Below are positions 16,201 through 18,770 of a stretch of DNA of 18,770 nucleotides, piece after piece; position 1 is the first letter of the stretch; each line of letters starts with the position of its first letter. The position numbers and the translations under genes are program-made. The notes beneath the pieces are model-generated. The model had not been told where the DNA came from. It saw nothing but the letters and a program-made list of their open reading frames with translations, and searched no databases. The stretch is taken from the NCBI GenBank assembly GCA_016207465.1, contig JACQPP010000003.1, forward strand, positions 1-18,770, read 5' to 3'. The DNA comes from Methanobacteriota archaeon. Lineage in GTDB: Archaea > Halobacteriota > Syntropharchaeia > JACQPP01.

Positions 16201-18770
16201 TCGGAAAGGCCGGTGATGCTGAGGGTGCCGGTCCAGAGGTTGCCGGCGGTGTTGGTGAGGGCGGTGCGGCTGAAGTTGCGGCCTCCGGCGACGGTCCCGG
16301 TGTCGTTGCTGAGGCTGGCCTCCACGTAGGCCACGCCGTTGGCATCGGTGACGGTGGCCTGCACCGGGATGTTGACCCCGGTGGTGTTGAACGCCCCGGG
16401 GAAGTCAATGGCCACCAGGGGGGCCTTGGAATCAATGCGGATGTTGAGGCCGGTTGTGTTGGAGACATTGTTGGAGTTGGCGGTGTAGTTCCCGTCGGTG
16501 GCGTTCACGAAGAGGGTGTAGTTGCCGTCGAAGAGGCCCGCGATGCTCACGGTCCCGGTCCAGACGTTCCCTCCAATGTTGGTGAGGGCGGTTCTCGAAT
16601 AGTTGCGGCCGCCTCCGGCCGATGTGTCGTTGGAGAGGCTGGCCTCCACGTAGGCCACGCCGCTGGCGTCGGTCACCGTGGCGCTCACGGCGACGCTGGA
16701 GCTGGTGGTGTTGGAGCCGCCGGGGAAGACGATGGTGACGGCGGGCGCGCTGCGGTCAATGCGTATGCCGTAGCCGCTGGTGTTGGTCCCGTTGTGGGAG
16801 TTGGCCAGGCTGTCGGAGGCGTTGATGCGCAGGGTGTAGTTCCCATCCGATACCCCAGAGACCGAGAGAGTCCCGGTGTAGACCCCGCCGCCCTGGGCGG
16901 CGAGGGCCGTGCGGCTGAAGTTGCTGCCCCCGCCGGGGGCGATGTCGCTGGAGAGGCTGGCCTCCACGTAGGCCACCCCGATTCCCCCGTCGGTGACCGT
17001 GGCCCGCACCGGGATGTCCACGCGGGTGGTGTTGAACGCGCCGGGGAAGTCGAGGGTCACTCCGGGGGCGGCGCGGTCCAGCCGCACGGTGGCCGCCTGG
17101 GTCTCGTTGTCGTCGTTGCCCAGGTTGTCGCTGGCGTTCACGTAGACGGTGTAGTTGCCGTCCGAGATGGAAGAGACAGAGACAGTCCCAGTCCAGGCCC
17201 CGCCGCTGAAGGAGAGAGAGGTGCGGGTGGAGGTGATGTTCCCGGCGCTCGCGTTGTAGAGCACCGCCTCGACGTAGGCCACGCTCGAAGTGGCGTCGGC
17301 CACGGTGGCGCTCACCGGGATGCTGGTGCTGGTGTCGTTGAACCCGGCGGGGAAGACGATGGCGATGGCGGGGGGCTGGCGGTCGATGTGGAGTCCGAGG
17401 CCCGAGAGGTTGGTGGAGTTGGTCGAGTTGCTCGCGTTGTCGGTGGCGTTGAAGAGCAGGCTGTAGTTGCCGTCGGCGATGCCGGAGCCGAGGGTGATGG
17501 TTCCGGTCCACTGGCTGGTGGAGCCCACCTGGGCGAGGGCGGTGCGGCTGGCGCTCTGGTTGCCGCTGAGGTTGTAGAGGACCGCCTCGGCGTAGGCGAC
17601 ACCGCTGGCGTCGGTGAGGGTGGCGGACACCGGCACGGTGGCCGACGTGGTGTTGTTGAACTGGCCGGGGAAGTTGATGGTGATGCCCGGGCCGCTGCGG
17701 TCCAGGCGGAGGTTGAGGCCGCTGGTGTTGGTACTGTTCAGGCTGTTGGCGGTCAGGTTCTGGTCGCTGGCGTTGACGAACATGGTGTAGTTACCGTCTC
17801 CGCTGGGGAGGACGAGGGTGCCGGTCCACTCGGTGGTGGCACCCACCCGGGAGAGGGCGGTGCGGCTGAAGTTCAGGCCGCCCCCGGCGCTCCCGGTGTC
17901 GTTGGAGAGGCTCGCCTCGACAAAGGCCACTCCGCTGGCGTCGGTGATGGTGGCCGAGACCGGGATGGAGACCCCCGTGGTGTTGTAGGTGCCGGGGAAG
18001 TTGATGGCTACAGCGGGGCGCTGGCGGTCCAGGCGGATGTTCAGCCCGCTGGTGTTGGTGGTGTTGAGGCTGTTCCCGGCGGCGTCGCTGGCGTTGACCC
18101 GCAGGGTGTAGTTGCCGTCGGCCAGCCCCGCGATGCTGAGGGTGCCATTCCACTCGGTGGTGGCGCCCACCTGGGCGAGGATGGTGCGGCTGTAGTTGTT
18201 CCCCCCGGTGGTGGTGTCGTTGGAGAGGCTGACCTCCACATAGGCCACGCTGCTGGTGGCGTCGCTGGCTGTGACGCTCACGGGGATGTTGACGCCGGTG
18301 GTGTTGAAGGTCCCGGGGAAGTTGATGGCCACGGTGGGGGCGCCGGTGTCCACCCGGACCACGCTGGTGGTGGTGATGTTGGTCCCGTTCGTGCCGGCCC
18401 CGTTCCGGACGATGACCTGGTACTCGTAGCAGGTGCCGGAGGCGAGGGTGGTGTCAGTGTAGGAGGAGTCGGTGTCGTTGGCCGCAAGGCCGCTCCAGGC
18501 CCCGAAGGAGCCGCAGACCCCCCCGCTGTAGGCGGCGCTCCTCCGCTCCAGGAAGGAGCCGTTGACACTGCTCTCGCTGTCGGTCCCGTTGCTCCAAGTG
18601 ACGGCGACGCTGGTGGAACTCTGGTTGCCATCGGTGTAGGAGATGCTGCCACCGGTGGAGCCGTTGGTGTCCACCATCACCACATTCACGGTGGTAATAT
18701 TGCTGCTGTTCAACCCCGCCGCATTCTGATTAATCACCTGATAAATATAACACCCCGTGGTCACCGAGTC
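1218..18770 (-). CDS. Giant surface fibre fused to a cytoplasmic HerA/FtsK-superfamily ATPase (5' end outside the window)
   Basis: One uninterrupted frame of about 5,850 codons runs from the right edge to TAA at 1218-1220. The frame is open to base 18770 and the first possible start (GTG at 18764) lies inside a domain, so the true start and signal peptide are outside the window. Seen: about 5,350 residues of Asn/Thr/Ser-rich beta modules dense in N-x-S/T sequons, a single hydrophobic helix at residues 5352-5375 followed by RARKQAQKKR (positive-inside, so the C-terminus is cytoplasmic), a P-loop ATPase with Walker A GGTGGGKS at 5430-5437 and Walker B LIVFDE at 5552-5557, and a charged helical tail. 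Family knowledge: HerA/DUF87 ATPases are hexameric pumping motors for DNA or protein. Inferred role: an anchored adhesin or contact apparatus coupled to a motor. It appears to be the promoter-proximal gene of an operon with the coiled-coil gene downstream. I am sure of the architecture and unsure of the function. Confidence 0.95.
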   Translation of the reverse strand, partial: DSVTTGCYIYQVINQNAAGLNSSNITTVNVVMVDTNGSTGGSISYTDGNQSSTSVAVTWSNGTDSESSVNGSFLERRSAAYSGGVCGSFGAWSGLAANDTDSSYTDTTLASGTCYEYQVIVRNGAGTNGTNITTTSVVRVDTGAPTVAINFPGTFNTTGVNIPVSVTASDATSSVAYVEVSLSNDTTTGGNNYSRTILAQVGATTEWNGTLSIAGLADGNYTLRVNASDAAGNSLNTTNTSGLNIRLDRQRPAVAINFPGTYNTTGVSIPVSATITDASGVAFVEASLSNDTGSAGGGLNFSRTALSRVGATTEWTGTLVLPSGDGNYTMFVNASDQNLTANSLNSTNTSGLNLRLDRSGPGITINFPGQFNNTTSATVPVSATLTDASGVAYAEAVLYNLSGNQSASRTALAQVGSTSQWTGTITLGSGIADGNYSLLFNATDNASNSTNSTNLSGLGLHIDRQPPAIAIVFPAGFNDTSTSIPVSATVADATSSVAYVEAVLYNASAGNITSTRTSLSFSGGAWTGTVSVSSISDGNYTVYVNASDNLGNDDNETQAATVRLDRAAPGVTLDFPGAFNTTRVDIPVRATVTDGGIGVAYVEASLSSDIAPGGGSNFSRTALAAQGGGVYTGTLSVSGVSDGNYTLRINASDSLANSHNGTNTSGYGIRIDRSAPAVTIVFPGGSNTTSSSVAVSATVTDASGVAYVEASLSNDTSAGGGRNYSRTALTNIGGNVWTGTVSIAGLFDGNYTLFVNATDGNYTANSNNVSNTTGLNIRIDSKAPLVAIDFPGAFNTTGVNIPVQATVTDANGVAYVEASLSNDTGTVAGGRNFSRTALTNTAGNLWTGTLSITGLSDGNYTLYVNATDANTTPNSGNNTNTTGLNIRIDREAPTVAINFPGYNTTSVNVSVSATVADASGVAYVEASLSNDTSCTNCGRNFSRTPLTNIGGNVWTGTVSIAGLSDGNYTLFVNATDSNYTANSRNTTNTTGLNIRLDRQGPTVTIDFPGQFNNTSSSTVPVSATITDASSIAYAEAILYNLTSGNIASSRTALAQVGSTSQWTGTISLSGISDGNYSILFNATDQVGNATNSTNLTGLGLHIDRAPPSISVTLPGPYLDTAGIIVVNATVTDATSSVAYAEAVLYNASAGNITATRTALASNGTAWTGGVPIASISDGNYTLYLNATDNLGNSLNSTLASTVRVDRAAPTVTIVLPGNYNLTGTTSLYVNATVSDTEAGVAYAEAILENATGNLTTTRTALSPVSGSTYTGTLDISGASDGNYTLRVNATDNLGNSINTTNTTGLNIQLDRTAPTVTIVFPTGPNDTKTTIPVSATITDATSGVAFASAVLQNTTGNITPSQIPLTSAGGSLWTGTLPIGGIADGNYTLRINATDPAGNSINTTNTTGYLIRLDTTAPTTTDNAPAGWSPSSLTVTLTPTDSGTGVNTTKYCVDTSNTCTPSTAGTSASVSCASGSVCIRYVRYNSTDLLGNAESAKSAQVRIDRETPQAQGEAQNASTTPTGGAVLLQAQGYDGNELANATLATNETGTWTNGTTQNLGTLGEWTWSNFTWQNTSTPAGTEVGWRIYYKDIAGNVVSTNISAFLVQGGAPSITAWDNNKTQNNTTTPTLNTSESIRFNATPNQTVTTWTWQVNGTNQSNNYDNYTTRFDTEGTHTVAVYGSNNNGTGSTLTWTLTVSAPNGSTRVVNKTGSPACTSGVSYSATIQEAINKAQNGDTVQVCAGTYTESLVVNKSITLKAYNTTYDVTVNASLDSLDTITVTTNNANLSWLKVQNATGFLKAGIKLSNVNGVNVSNVWITTNNQGINLSLSNNTKLISNNVSSNGDSGSTGYGILLISSNDNTLTNNTANNNTKGYGIYLSGSTGNNLTTNNASNNNRGIDLVESNNNTLIGNIANFQYRSGSGMSPETGISLYFSNGTTLKDNIANNNLGSGILLTNSSNGTLTNNTANDNNDAGIYLVSSSNYSTLTNNTANGNIYGGIKISSFSSNNILTGNNITNNVNSGLLLAGSANISITNNNIYSNTLYNLNNSQSPTVNATSNYWGTTDCSAIRSSIYDYLDNPPYGLASFRPFLSAAYPGGSALDCDAPALTSYSNNKTASADAAFSLNSSESVNFNASANQSITAWNWTMDGSNVSNNYDNYTTSFSTGGNHTVTVNGTNLNGTSSTLTWTVTLPGLPSVSGLPATPVSTLLSSGSQSFNVTSNQTVTVEWRLNGSLVQTNASVTYAVYNNTSVANGTWNLTAYVTNSNGASQYVWSWTVLDDVAPQAASGLANASGTNHINWTWTDPASGWNHTQVFINGTLTANVTVGYYNLTTITPNVSASITLRTVDIYGNVNATNVSQSTYSRAAAPTAPGASSSNSTGILLSWSSAGNAAGTVYQAFRGITLLGNTTATSLYDVGLTPNTSYSYNVRAINGDGLNSSNATTAMFTPADAPSPSAAVLSANKVNLTWTQGANPAGTEFDVFRGGILVNTTTGIFYLDSGLNNSTPYTYVVGARDGDGFRNNSSAVNATTEGPPGVNASAPAATFQDNENNARPFNLTFNQTVNVTWSINGAGVQNNTSATAASYNNSSAAIGTWNVTAFAGNQNGSVQMVWTWQVLDQNLPSVTIDFPTGFNTTSTNVPVQATVVDTNGVAFVEAGLANTSGNFSRTALTNAGGGVWTGNVSILGLADGNYTLRVNASDLNATPNSNNATNTSGFNIRLDRQAPNVTVDFPGQYNNTTAATVPVSAILTDPAGVAYAEAVLYNVTDGGIAATRTILNRVGSTDQWTGTISLAGVSDGNYSVLFNASDSVGNSINGTNLSGLGLHVDRTRPAIAVNFPGPYNNTSTGIAVSATVTDATSSVAYVEAVLSNATAGNITVSRTPLAFNGAQWTGTIVVDSNISDGNYTLYVNASDNLGNDNNETRASTIAIDRAGPAVAINFPGTFNVTGLGIPVSATVTDPSDVAYVEAALGNASGNLSATRVAHARVGATSQWTGTISIGGISDGNYTLRVNASDTAGTSSNATNTSGLNIQVERTVPSVAINFPMGFNETTTNIPVSATVTDSNGVVYVEATLQNISGNQSASRVALSYNGAQWTGTIPMSGVSDDNYTVRVNATDGSGNSDNATNTSGYNIRIDRAPPVTAHDAPANWTNADVTVTLTPVDNGIGVATTKYCVDTSNACTPATSGTIVSVSCTVGSVCIRYVRFNSSDLLGNVEAVVSATVRIDKETPQAAGEAQNVSTILPGGSILLSAQGFDSNELSNATLGTNETGSWANYTTLNLGTLGTWTWSNFTWQNASVGPGTVGWRIYYRDAAGNLGASNISTFNIQGSAPVVTGWGNTKTGDATTTLSVNGTESVTFNVSSNQSVTWRWYLDGALLGSSASSLTPSLAAGTHTLVVNGTNANGNTSSVTWTVTVAFGPGIASWSNNRTASNNTTLNVSALDTVVFNATANQTILQWSWFLDGVNQSVNYDNITLLLAAGNHTVAVNATNVNGTSGTVSWTVNAQAGVLVLVAVSSDRSLYGVSEGAVLSATLQDGTGAPTTADVFVRAQRPDGSIAWVNLTGTNGSYNGTYANTSLTGQYNLTFYANRSGYTNVTSPASFNVSGWSLPASNLNTAYPDYTPSVLHSAGGRYWMVLSAQQADTNATDEVLIANSTDGVAWSAPWALGVNNSSDDRYPSLVEDGTGRLWVAWASLESGNWEAYVSSSTNGVAWSTAVNATRNNSSDTQPSLLRDSEGRLWLAFVSDRTGNDEIYVAYSADGVNWSTPVAVGSHDAADASPSLYQDNASIYWMTWSTNRTGDWEIFASHSADGLSWATPVRVTVNSNPDQEPVFSQDGSGVYWAAWETLASGYYDVWAANSTDGLLWSTPQRVSTSNANDLYPWLMLDANATLWAYWSTNDTGSWSIYSSTLSGRDTLAPVTRSTGTNNSTPAQGAEVALYAQARDNLRLSYARLETNETGAWGNVSSLNLSGNTSNLWVWSNFTWSNSSVVAGRVVGWRIWYNDTAGNWAATPNQSFRVTQPGAVQSVRLAANRSLVQAEQNQNAYVLLNITNGGNVYDTVSVNVTSASASTATLNRTTVALAAGASGDVLLTLGHGTAGSYSAVVTASSQGDPARTSTAAVTLSVVRSVEMLADSTSQTVNSSINATYNLTILNTGLRSHTYTLTLTAASGTVSGLSASGATLANDTFTVVRLNVRAGVDGTYFTTVTATDATDSSKTASVTVKTMVSSGVVRGVSLSSDNETRTVDPGANATYRITLKNTGNALDRFWVNLSNPLAGNASVDLGLSQAVSLGAGESRNLTLNVSDGDGGIYPVTLVAVSEGDASKFAAVTAVTTVRNYGVGLSADATLKAAAPNTSVTYTLTVENLGNVRDTYTIALAFSNSTSAALSASSATLDAGERATVLLTVNNTPCGNCTRMESVNATSTTQPGATARLNLTTQVTGVEVFGVALAADQTSQTAEVNTAATYTLTITNNGTVAQTYTLRLNTTAPTATLDTSNLTLDPGTSASRTLTLSDTREADHTTTVNVTSTTNASVTAEVSVLTVVVNPADLKVTPPSRSVEAGRDTIYQVHLTNRGTREHTFTLTAQGVANATLETASVTLAADKPATITLTVNATQGLYSINITAAANDNGYAQKSQNVSLAVSEKPIRGVRIDPEETSQTVAKGRNATFVLHLRNIGNKYPENITVSADPISGVNITLTPSFAIVENQSSATVLVEVNGTPGTHTITLRATSNYTPVNTTTTLTANLLAESCPGKTVIENSKVSTSELCGWSILDSEVKDSRIYESNISDSKVKSSNITTSNVSDSEIKDSVLINSTVINSVIKNSILRNAIIKNAVLDEVTVGSTVTGNKLVGTMIVRNTTFKATTPTNITDLVPGYDTEDGTLSGIENATTQVTARKARVNLTLTTKTDGNYVGASMDIIRSSTRPEGTTNDTTNLNLTGNFTSINATDNLRQGMQNATLRIYYDTLPAWVTNTSEVRIAWFNETNRTWEEMEGGINTNEKYVYANTTHFSVFAIAQVPFRSTTTTTTTTTTTTTTPTVSAAGGGGGGSPVCPPAPAENAYASNVHFSVFAIAPAPPVAPPAAPTTTALAPTTLPGGCPPVKKPKVIKLQEAPEELRIETPTVSVELFQGETARTKLRVRNQFNHTVTMRATPTGDVAPFITIPTGNQRIEAGQVGVFDLALSAPFGTKPQLYFGSILVETVSNGGKTNEIPVSIRVLRALRQLLDLRANPLQDQVAPGGSLSIETTLVNLAELGSEPLNINLSVDLVDPEGLQIIARASRTILLDTTRTSQVFNLIVPPDIPEKRYMIRTTASYSDRGKETDVVALAHAAVAIPLMSRTILGAPLWILALASVAASGTGVMGYLYLLRARKQAQKKRYVEMVDYKELPTAGDDTAFAGHVAETGVRAFLRLNDFATHLLVAGGTGGGKSVAAQVIVEEALLKGKRVIVFDPTAQWTGFLRKCEDEEMLKRYPQFGIKEAQGFDGRIKIIENPDEILDIQELLSRPGITVITLNRVQTGVDAFVANNLREIFRAQLPETKELQALIVFDEVHRLLQKFGAKGDGLLLIERGAREFRKWGLGMVLVSQVLSDFVGEARANIGMEIQMRTRYEEDLNRIKTKYGEDVAVSVVREAVGTGMFAFSEYNKGRPFFITFRPLLHRPMRLTDEELEKYAAYDKKVEEMRFQVEALKQRGVDVFDTETELDLAASKLTKGAFDMIDLYLDSVSSGLKREWDKRGETPPKRETKETGTSAPTPAPPEETLAEEGKEMRTEVKLSRLEKAFQTAADLLDERRKAGKDTFVHELEMERLKADLEITRISPTDEAIKDLRERLNKFESTLRE
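1221..1739 (-). other. Cytoplasmic coiled-coil tail of the giant protein
   Basis: After the ATPase come a charged helix (LEKYAAYDKKVEEMRFQVEA), a helical segment with LTKGAFDMIDLYLDSV, a low-complexity Pro/Thr/Glu linker (about 1440-1535) and a final helical stretch (LSRLEKAFQTAADLLDERRK, HELEMERLKADLEI, LRERLNKFESTLRE). The heptad-like Leu/charged pattern matches that of the protein encoded next door, which makes the tail a likely docking site. Confidence 0.75.
1740..2639 (-). other. HerA/FtsK-superfamily (DUF87-like) P-loop ATPase domain
   Basis: Residues about 5376-5675. In order: a short lead (FLRLNDFATHLLVAG), Walker A GGTGGGKS (5430-5437), the strand VIVFDPTAQW with Asp5458 and Trp5463 typical of HerA/VirB4-like enzymes, Walker B LIVFDE (Asp5556, Glu5557) followed by VHRLL, the helix ERGAREFRKWGLG whose Arg5577, 5580 and 5583 include the likely arginine finger, and LVSQ (5591-5594) as the polar sensor strand. 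It ends GTGMFAF and FFITFRPLLHRPMRL. The HAS-barrel of true HerA is missing; the transmembrane fibre takes its place. All key residues are intact, so it should be an active, probably hexameric, motor. The substrate is unknown. Confidence 0.9.
2640..2711 (-). other. Single transmembrane helix
   Basis: Residues 5352-5375 (PLWILALASVAASGTGVMGY and onward) are uncharged and hydrophobic. They are followed at once by RARKQAQKKR, so the positive-inside rule puts the N-terminal fibre outside and the ATPase in the cytoplasm. Small residues (A, S, G) in the middle would allow helix packing in an oligomer. Confidence 0.9.
2718..3450 (-). other. Two juxtamembrane beta-sandwich domains
   Basis: About 240 residues between the linker and the membrane. 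The first domain has TPTVSVELFQGETARTKLRVRN and LYFGSILVETVSNG; the second has LDLRANPLQDQVAPGGSLSI, then LSVDLVDPEGL and KRYMIRTTASY. The 'G-x-x-[AV]-x-x-x-[LI]-x-[LV]-x-N' strands fit NEW3/CARDB-like sandwiches. Sequons are much rarer here than in the distal fibre, and there is more Leu, Val and charge, suggesting a shielded, more structured neck. Confidence 0.65.
3524..3549 (-). repeat. 26-bp direct repeat, copy 1 (HFSVFAIAP)
   Basis: Identical base for base to 3695-3720, with an offset of 171 bp (57 codons), so the frame is kept. It encodes a second HFSVFAIA after the Thr/Gly linker (His at residue 5073, against 5016 for the other copy). Confidence 0.9.
3636..3677 (-). repeat. Poly-threonine (14 Thr) linker
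   Basis: Fourteen Thr codons in a row (window residues 5030-5043), alternating ACC and ACA, followed after PTVSAA by a Gly6 run. Thr-rich stretches next to the membrane in archaeal surface proteins are commonly taken as O-glycosylated, extended linkers. The triplet run is also a candidate for length variation. Confidence 0.9.
3690..4154 (-). other. Archaeal surface-protein terminal domain ending HFSVFAIA
   Basis: About 150 residues with RVNLTLTTK, ATLRIYYDT, VRIAWFNETNRTWEEMEGG and TTHFSVFAIAQ. The [VI]-x-[IVL]-x-[YW]-[YF] strand, the 'W-x-x-[ML]-x-G-G' turn and the final 'HFSVFAI' are characteristic of the domain found near the C-terminus of many archaeal cell-surface proteins (PGF-pre-PGF-like). 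Here it is followed by a transmembrane ATPase rather than by a PGF-CTERM sorting signal. Confidence 0.65.
3695..3720 (-). repeat. 26-bp direct repeat, copy 2 (HFSVFAIAQ)
   Basis: This is the copy at the natural end of the terminal surface domain. The segment between the copies holds the Thr14 and Gly6 runs, consistent with an in-frame partial duplication that created or expanded the linker. Confidence 0.9.
4155..4469 (-). repeat. 21 consecutive pentapeptide repeats (quadrilateral beta-helix)
   Basis: Window residues 4766-4870 read as 21 five-residue units without a register break: SKVST, SELCG, WSILD, SEVKD, SRIYE, SNISD, SKVKS, SNITT, SNVSD, SEIKD, SVLIN and so on to TTFKA. The central residue is nearly always Val, Ile or Leu and the residue two before it is usually Ser, Thr or Ala, as in pentapeptide-repeat proteins. 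At DNA level this is a 15-bp periodicity. Five units per about 20 residues would give roughly five coils of a square beta-helix, placed as a rigid segment between the CARDB-like stalk and the membrane-proximal part. Confidence 0.8.
4500..6691 (-). repeat. Seven CARDB/NEW3-like beta-sandwich domains
   Basis: Seven units of about 105 residues (window residues about 4025-4756). Each begins [GS]-V-x-[LM]-x-x-[DN]-x-[ST]-x-[TV] and contains the NEW3/CARDB hallmark [YF]-x-[LI]-x-[LI]-x-N-x-G-[NTL]-x-x-[DH]-[TRF] (for example LNITNGGNVYDT, LTILNTGLRSHT, ITLKNTGNALDR, LTVENLGNVRDT, LTITNNGTVAQT, HLTNRGTREHT, LHLRNIGNKYPE). Each then has a L-x-A/P-G strand. Known role of the family: adhesion stalks and spacers in archaeal and bacterial surface proteins. 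Unit 4 carries an extra CGNC pair. Confidence 0.85.
6692..7019 (-). other. WSNFTW module, copy 3
   Basis: After the propeller comes RDTLAPVTRST, then TNETGAW, LWVWSNFTWSN and VGWRIWYNDTAGN. This third copy is more diverged than the two near the Ig-like arrays and lacks the four-cysteine module upstream. It bridges the propeller and the CARDB-like stalk. Confidence 0.6.
7020..7930 (-). other. Six-bladed Asp-box-like beta-propeller
   Basis: Six repeats of about 51 residues (window residues about 3612-3915). Each repeat carries a P-S-L/V strand, a G-R-L-W-[VL]-A-[WF] strand, a [DN]-x-[EV]-[IV]-[YF] strand and the turn S-x-D-G-x-x-W-[SA] (NSTDGVAWS, SSTNGVAWS, YSADGVNWS, HSADGLSWA, NSTDGLLWS; the last blade ends GSWSIYSS). 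The turn is one residue shorter than the canonical sialidase Asp-box S-x-D-x-G-x-T-W. This resembles the BNR/sialidase-like propeller family. I do not see the sialidase arginine triad, so glycan or protein binding is more likely than hydrolysis. Most of the blades are GC-rich like their neighbours. Confidence 0.8.
7935..8244 (-). other. Macroglobulin/Ig-like spacer module
   Basis: About 100 residues with VAVSSDRSLYGVSEGAVLSA near the start, then VFVRAQRPDGS, and YNLTFYANRSGYTN near the end. The 'S-D-[RK]-x-x-Y-x-x-G-E-x-[VA]-x-x-x-[AV]-x-[LV]-x-D' beginning is typical of MG2-like and related beta-sandwich modules. It links the PKD-like modules to the propeller. Assignment to a named family is tentative. 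Confidence 0.5.
8245..9079 (-). other. WSNFTW module (copy 2) and two PKD-like modules
   Basis: The block begins KETPQAAGEAQN and has TNETGSW, WTWSNFTWQN and VGWRIYYRDAAGN, nearly the same words as copy 1. Two PKD-like modules follow: GWGNTKT with VTFNVSSNQSVTWRWYLDG, and SWSNNRT with VVFNATANQTILQWSWFLDG, each ending in H-T-[LV]-x-V-N-x-T-N-x-N-G. The layout mirrors 13670-14257 with one additional PKD-like copy. Confidence 0.65.
9080..9350 (-). other. Four-cysteine Ig-like module, copy 2
   Basis: Begins PVTAHDAPANW and contains TKYCVDTSNAC, VSCTVGSVCIRYV and NSSDLLGNVE. All four Cys align with copy 1 at 14258-14521. It sits in the same position, directly after an e-type Ig-like repeat and before a WSNFTW module. 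Confidence 0.7.
9351..10898 (-). repeat. Array B: 5 Ig/cadherin-like repeats in subtype order a-b-c-d-e
   Basis: Five units begin near 10898, 10593, 10272, 9966 and 9652. Unit 1 has the subtype a signature (extra N-x-TPNSNN after the NASD core). Unit 2 has the subtype b signature (GNYSVLFNASD and GLGLHVDR). Unit 3 has subtype c (AVLSNATAGNIT and NLGNDNNET). Units 4 and 5 match subtypes d and e. The same order a-b-c-d-e closes array A, so array B looks like a copy of the end of array A. Both conserved sequons of the core are kept. Confidence 0.85.
10899..11154 (-). other. PKD-like module preceding array B
   Basis: About 85 residues with FQDNENN, FNLTFNQTVNVTWSING and WNVTAFAGNQNG, ending WTWQVLDQN. 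It is the same type as the module at about 11930-12190 (F-N-V-T-x-N-Q-T-V-x-V-x-W, W-N-x-T-A). It separates the FN3 modules from the second Ig-like array. Confidence 0.6.
11155..11929 (-). other. Three FN3-like modules
   Basis: Three successive modules of about 85 residues. The first contains HINWTWTDPASGWNHTQVFING and ends in TYSRAAAP. The second has ILLSWSSAGNAAGTVYQAFR and TPNTSYSYNVRAINGDG. The third has VNLTWTQGANPAGTEFDVFR and NNSTPYTYVVGARDGDG. The L-x-W...Y-x-V-x-R-x-x-x-x-x-L...T-x-Y-x-Y-x-V-x-A-x-[ND]-G-D-G layout is the fibronectin type III signature, and copies two and three share the F-R-G strand and the 'DGDG' turn, indicating duplication. Confidence 0.75.
11930..12464 (-). other. 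Two PKD-like modules after the beta-helix
   Basis: The first (about 12190-12464) carries SYSNNKT, ESVNFNASANQSITAWNW, NNYDNYTTSF and HTVTVNGTNLNG, closely similar to the PKD-like module at 13670-13945, which lies on the other side of the beta-helix. The second (about 11930-12190) has SFNVTSNQTVTVEWRLNG and WNLTAYVTNSNG with W-S-W-T-V at its end. The two related modules flank the beta-helix, which supports insertion of the helix between duplicated PKD copies. Confidence 0.6.
12465..13660 (-). other. NosD/PbH1-type right-handed parallel beta-helix domain
   Basis: About 400 residues (window residues 1702-2100). It opens with SATIQEAINKAQNGDTVQVC and AGTYTESLVVNKSITL, the classic N-terminal cap and first rungs of pectate-lyase-like beta-helices (the I-Q-x-A-[IV]-x-x-A-x-x-GD-T-[IV] motif). 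About ten rungs follow, each starting G-[IL]-x-[LI] and containing NNTLTNNTANNN-like turns (Asn ladder). It closes with NATSNYWGTTDCS, then IYDYLDNPPYG and FRPFL, the usual C-terminal end of NosD-like domains. The family often binds or cleaves carbohydrate, but I see no clear catalytic set, so adhesion or glycan binding is the safer guess. The central rungs (about 12580-13530) are strikingly AT-rich relative to the rest of the gene. Confidence 0.85.
13670..14257 (-). other. WSNFTW module (copy 1) plus PKD-like module
   Basis: The first part begins RETPQAQGEAQN and carries TNETGTW, WTWSNFTWQN and VGWRIYYKDIAGN, a module I associate with archaeal (notably DPANN) surface proteins. It is followed by a PKD-like domain with W-D-NNKT, SIRFNATPNQTVTTWTW and HTVAVYGSNNNG, matching the 'F-x-x-x-x-W-x-W...G-x-H-x-V-x-V-x-x-x-N' layout of PKD folds. 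The same pair recurs after array B. Confidence 0.65.
14258..14521 (-). other. Four-cysteine Ig-like module, copy 1
   Basis: About 88 residues starting PTTTDNAPAGW and containing TKYCVDTSNTC and VSCASGSVCIRYV, then NSTDLLGNAE. The four Cys suggest two disulfides in an extracellular sandwich. The pattern resembles the bacterial Ig-like modules that follow Ig arrays in large surface proteins. A second copy lies at 9080-9350 after array B, with the same four Cys and the same neighbours. Confidence 0.7.
15580..15628 (-). repeat. 49-bp exact repeat, copy 1 (array A unit 9, subtype b)
   Basis: Identical to 17503-17551 in unit 3, the other subtype b unit of array A. It encodes the SRTALAQVGSTSQWTG segment. 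Confidence 0.9.
15881..15937 (-). repeat. 57-bp exact repeat, copy 1 (array A unit 8)
   Basis: Identical to 16532-16588, with an offset of 651 bp, exactly two repeat units. It lies in the segment encoding the WTGTVSIAGL part of units 6 and 8. Confidence 0.9.
16532..16588 (-). repeat. 57-bp exact repeat, copy 2 (array A unit 6)
   Basis: Matches 15881-15937 without mismatch; flanking bases on both sides differ only slightly for a further 20 or so bases to the left. The intervening unit 7 is more diverged, so copying skipped a unit. Confidence 0.9.
17503..17551 (-). repeat. 49-bp exact repeat, copy 2 (array A unit 3, subtype b)
   Basis: Matches 15580-15628 at an offset of 1,923 bp (641 codons, six units), supporting duplication of multi-unit blocks. 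Confidence 0.9.
18341..18770 (-). other. FN3-like cysteine-bearing modules at the truncated N-terminal edge
   Basis: The first 140 or so residues in the window contain the end of one module ('GCYIYQVINQNAAG') and one complete copy ('GTCYEYQVIVRNGAG'). Both end in V-x-V-DT before the next domain. The Y-x-Y-x-V pattern before a N-G-A-G/N-A-A-G turn is typical of the F-G strands of fibronectin type III-like folds. The complete copy has a second Cys (GGVCGSFG), so a disulfide is plausible. Because the first copy is cut, the array continues beyond the window. Confidence 0.7.

Larger units (their letters stand above)
14522..18340 (-). repeat. Array A: 12 tandem Ig/cadherin-like repeats of 100-110 residues
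   Basis: Twelve units begin near 18340, 18017, 17691, 17373, 17067, 16746, 16422, 16095, 15771, 15453, 15147 and 14832. Consensus elements are P-x-V-x-I-x-FPG, then I-PVSATVTDASGVAYVEA, then WTGT, then SDGNYTLxVNAxD, ending near L-x-I-R-[LI]-DR. Strand spacing and the D-x-x-G-N-Y-T turn fit a bacterial/archaeal Ig-like or cadherin-like beta-sandwich. Both sequons of the GNY[TS]xxxNA[TS]D core are present in all units. Five subtypes can be told apart; those in order are d-like, a, b, c, d, a, a, a, b, c, d, e. Such arrays act as extended, often glycosylated, stalks. No enzymatic residues are evident. Confidence 0.85.
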
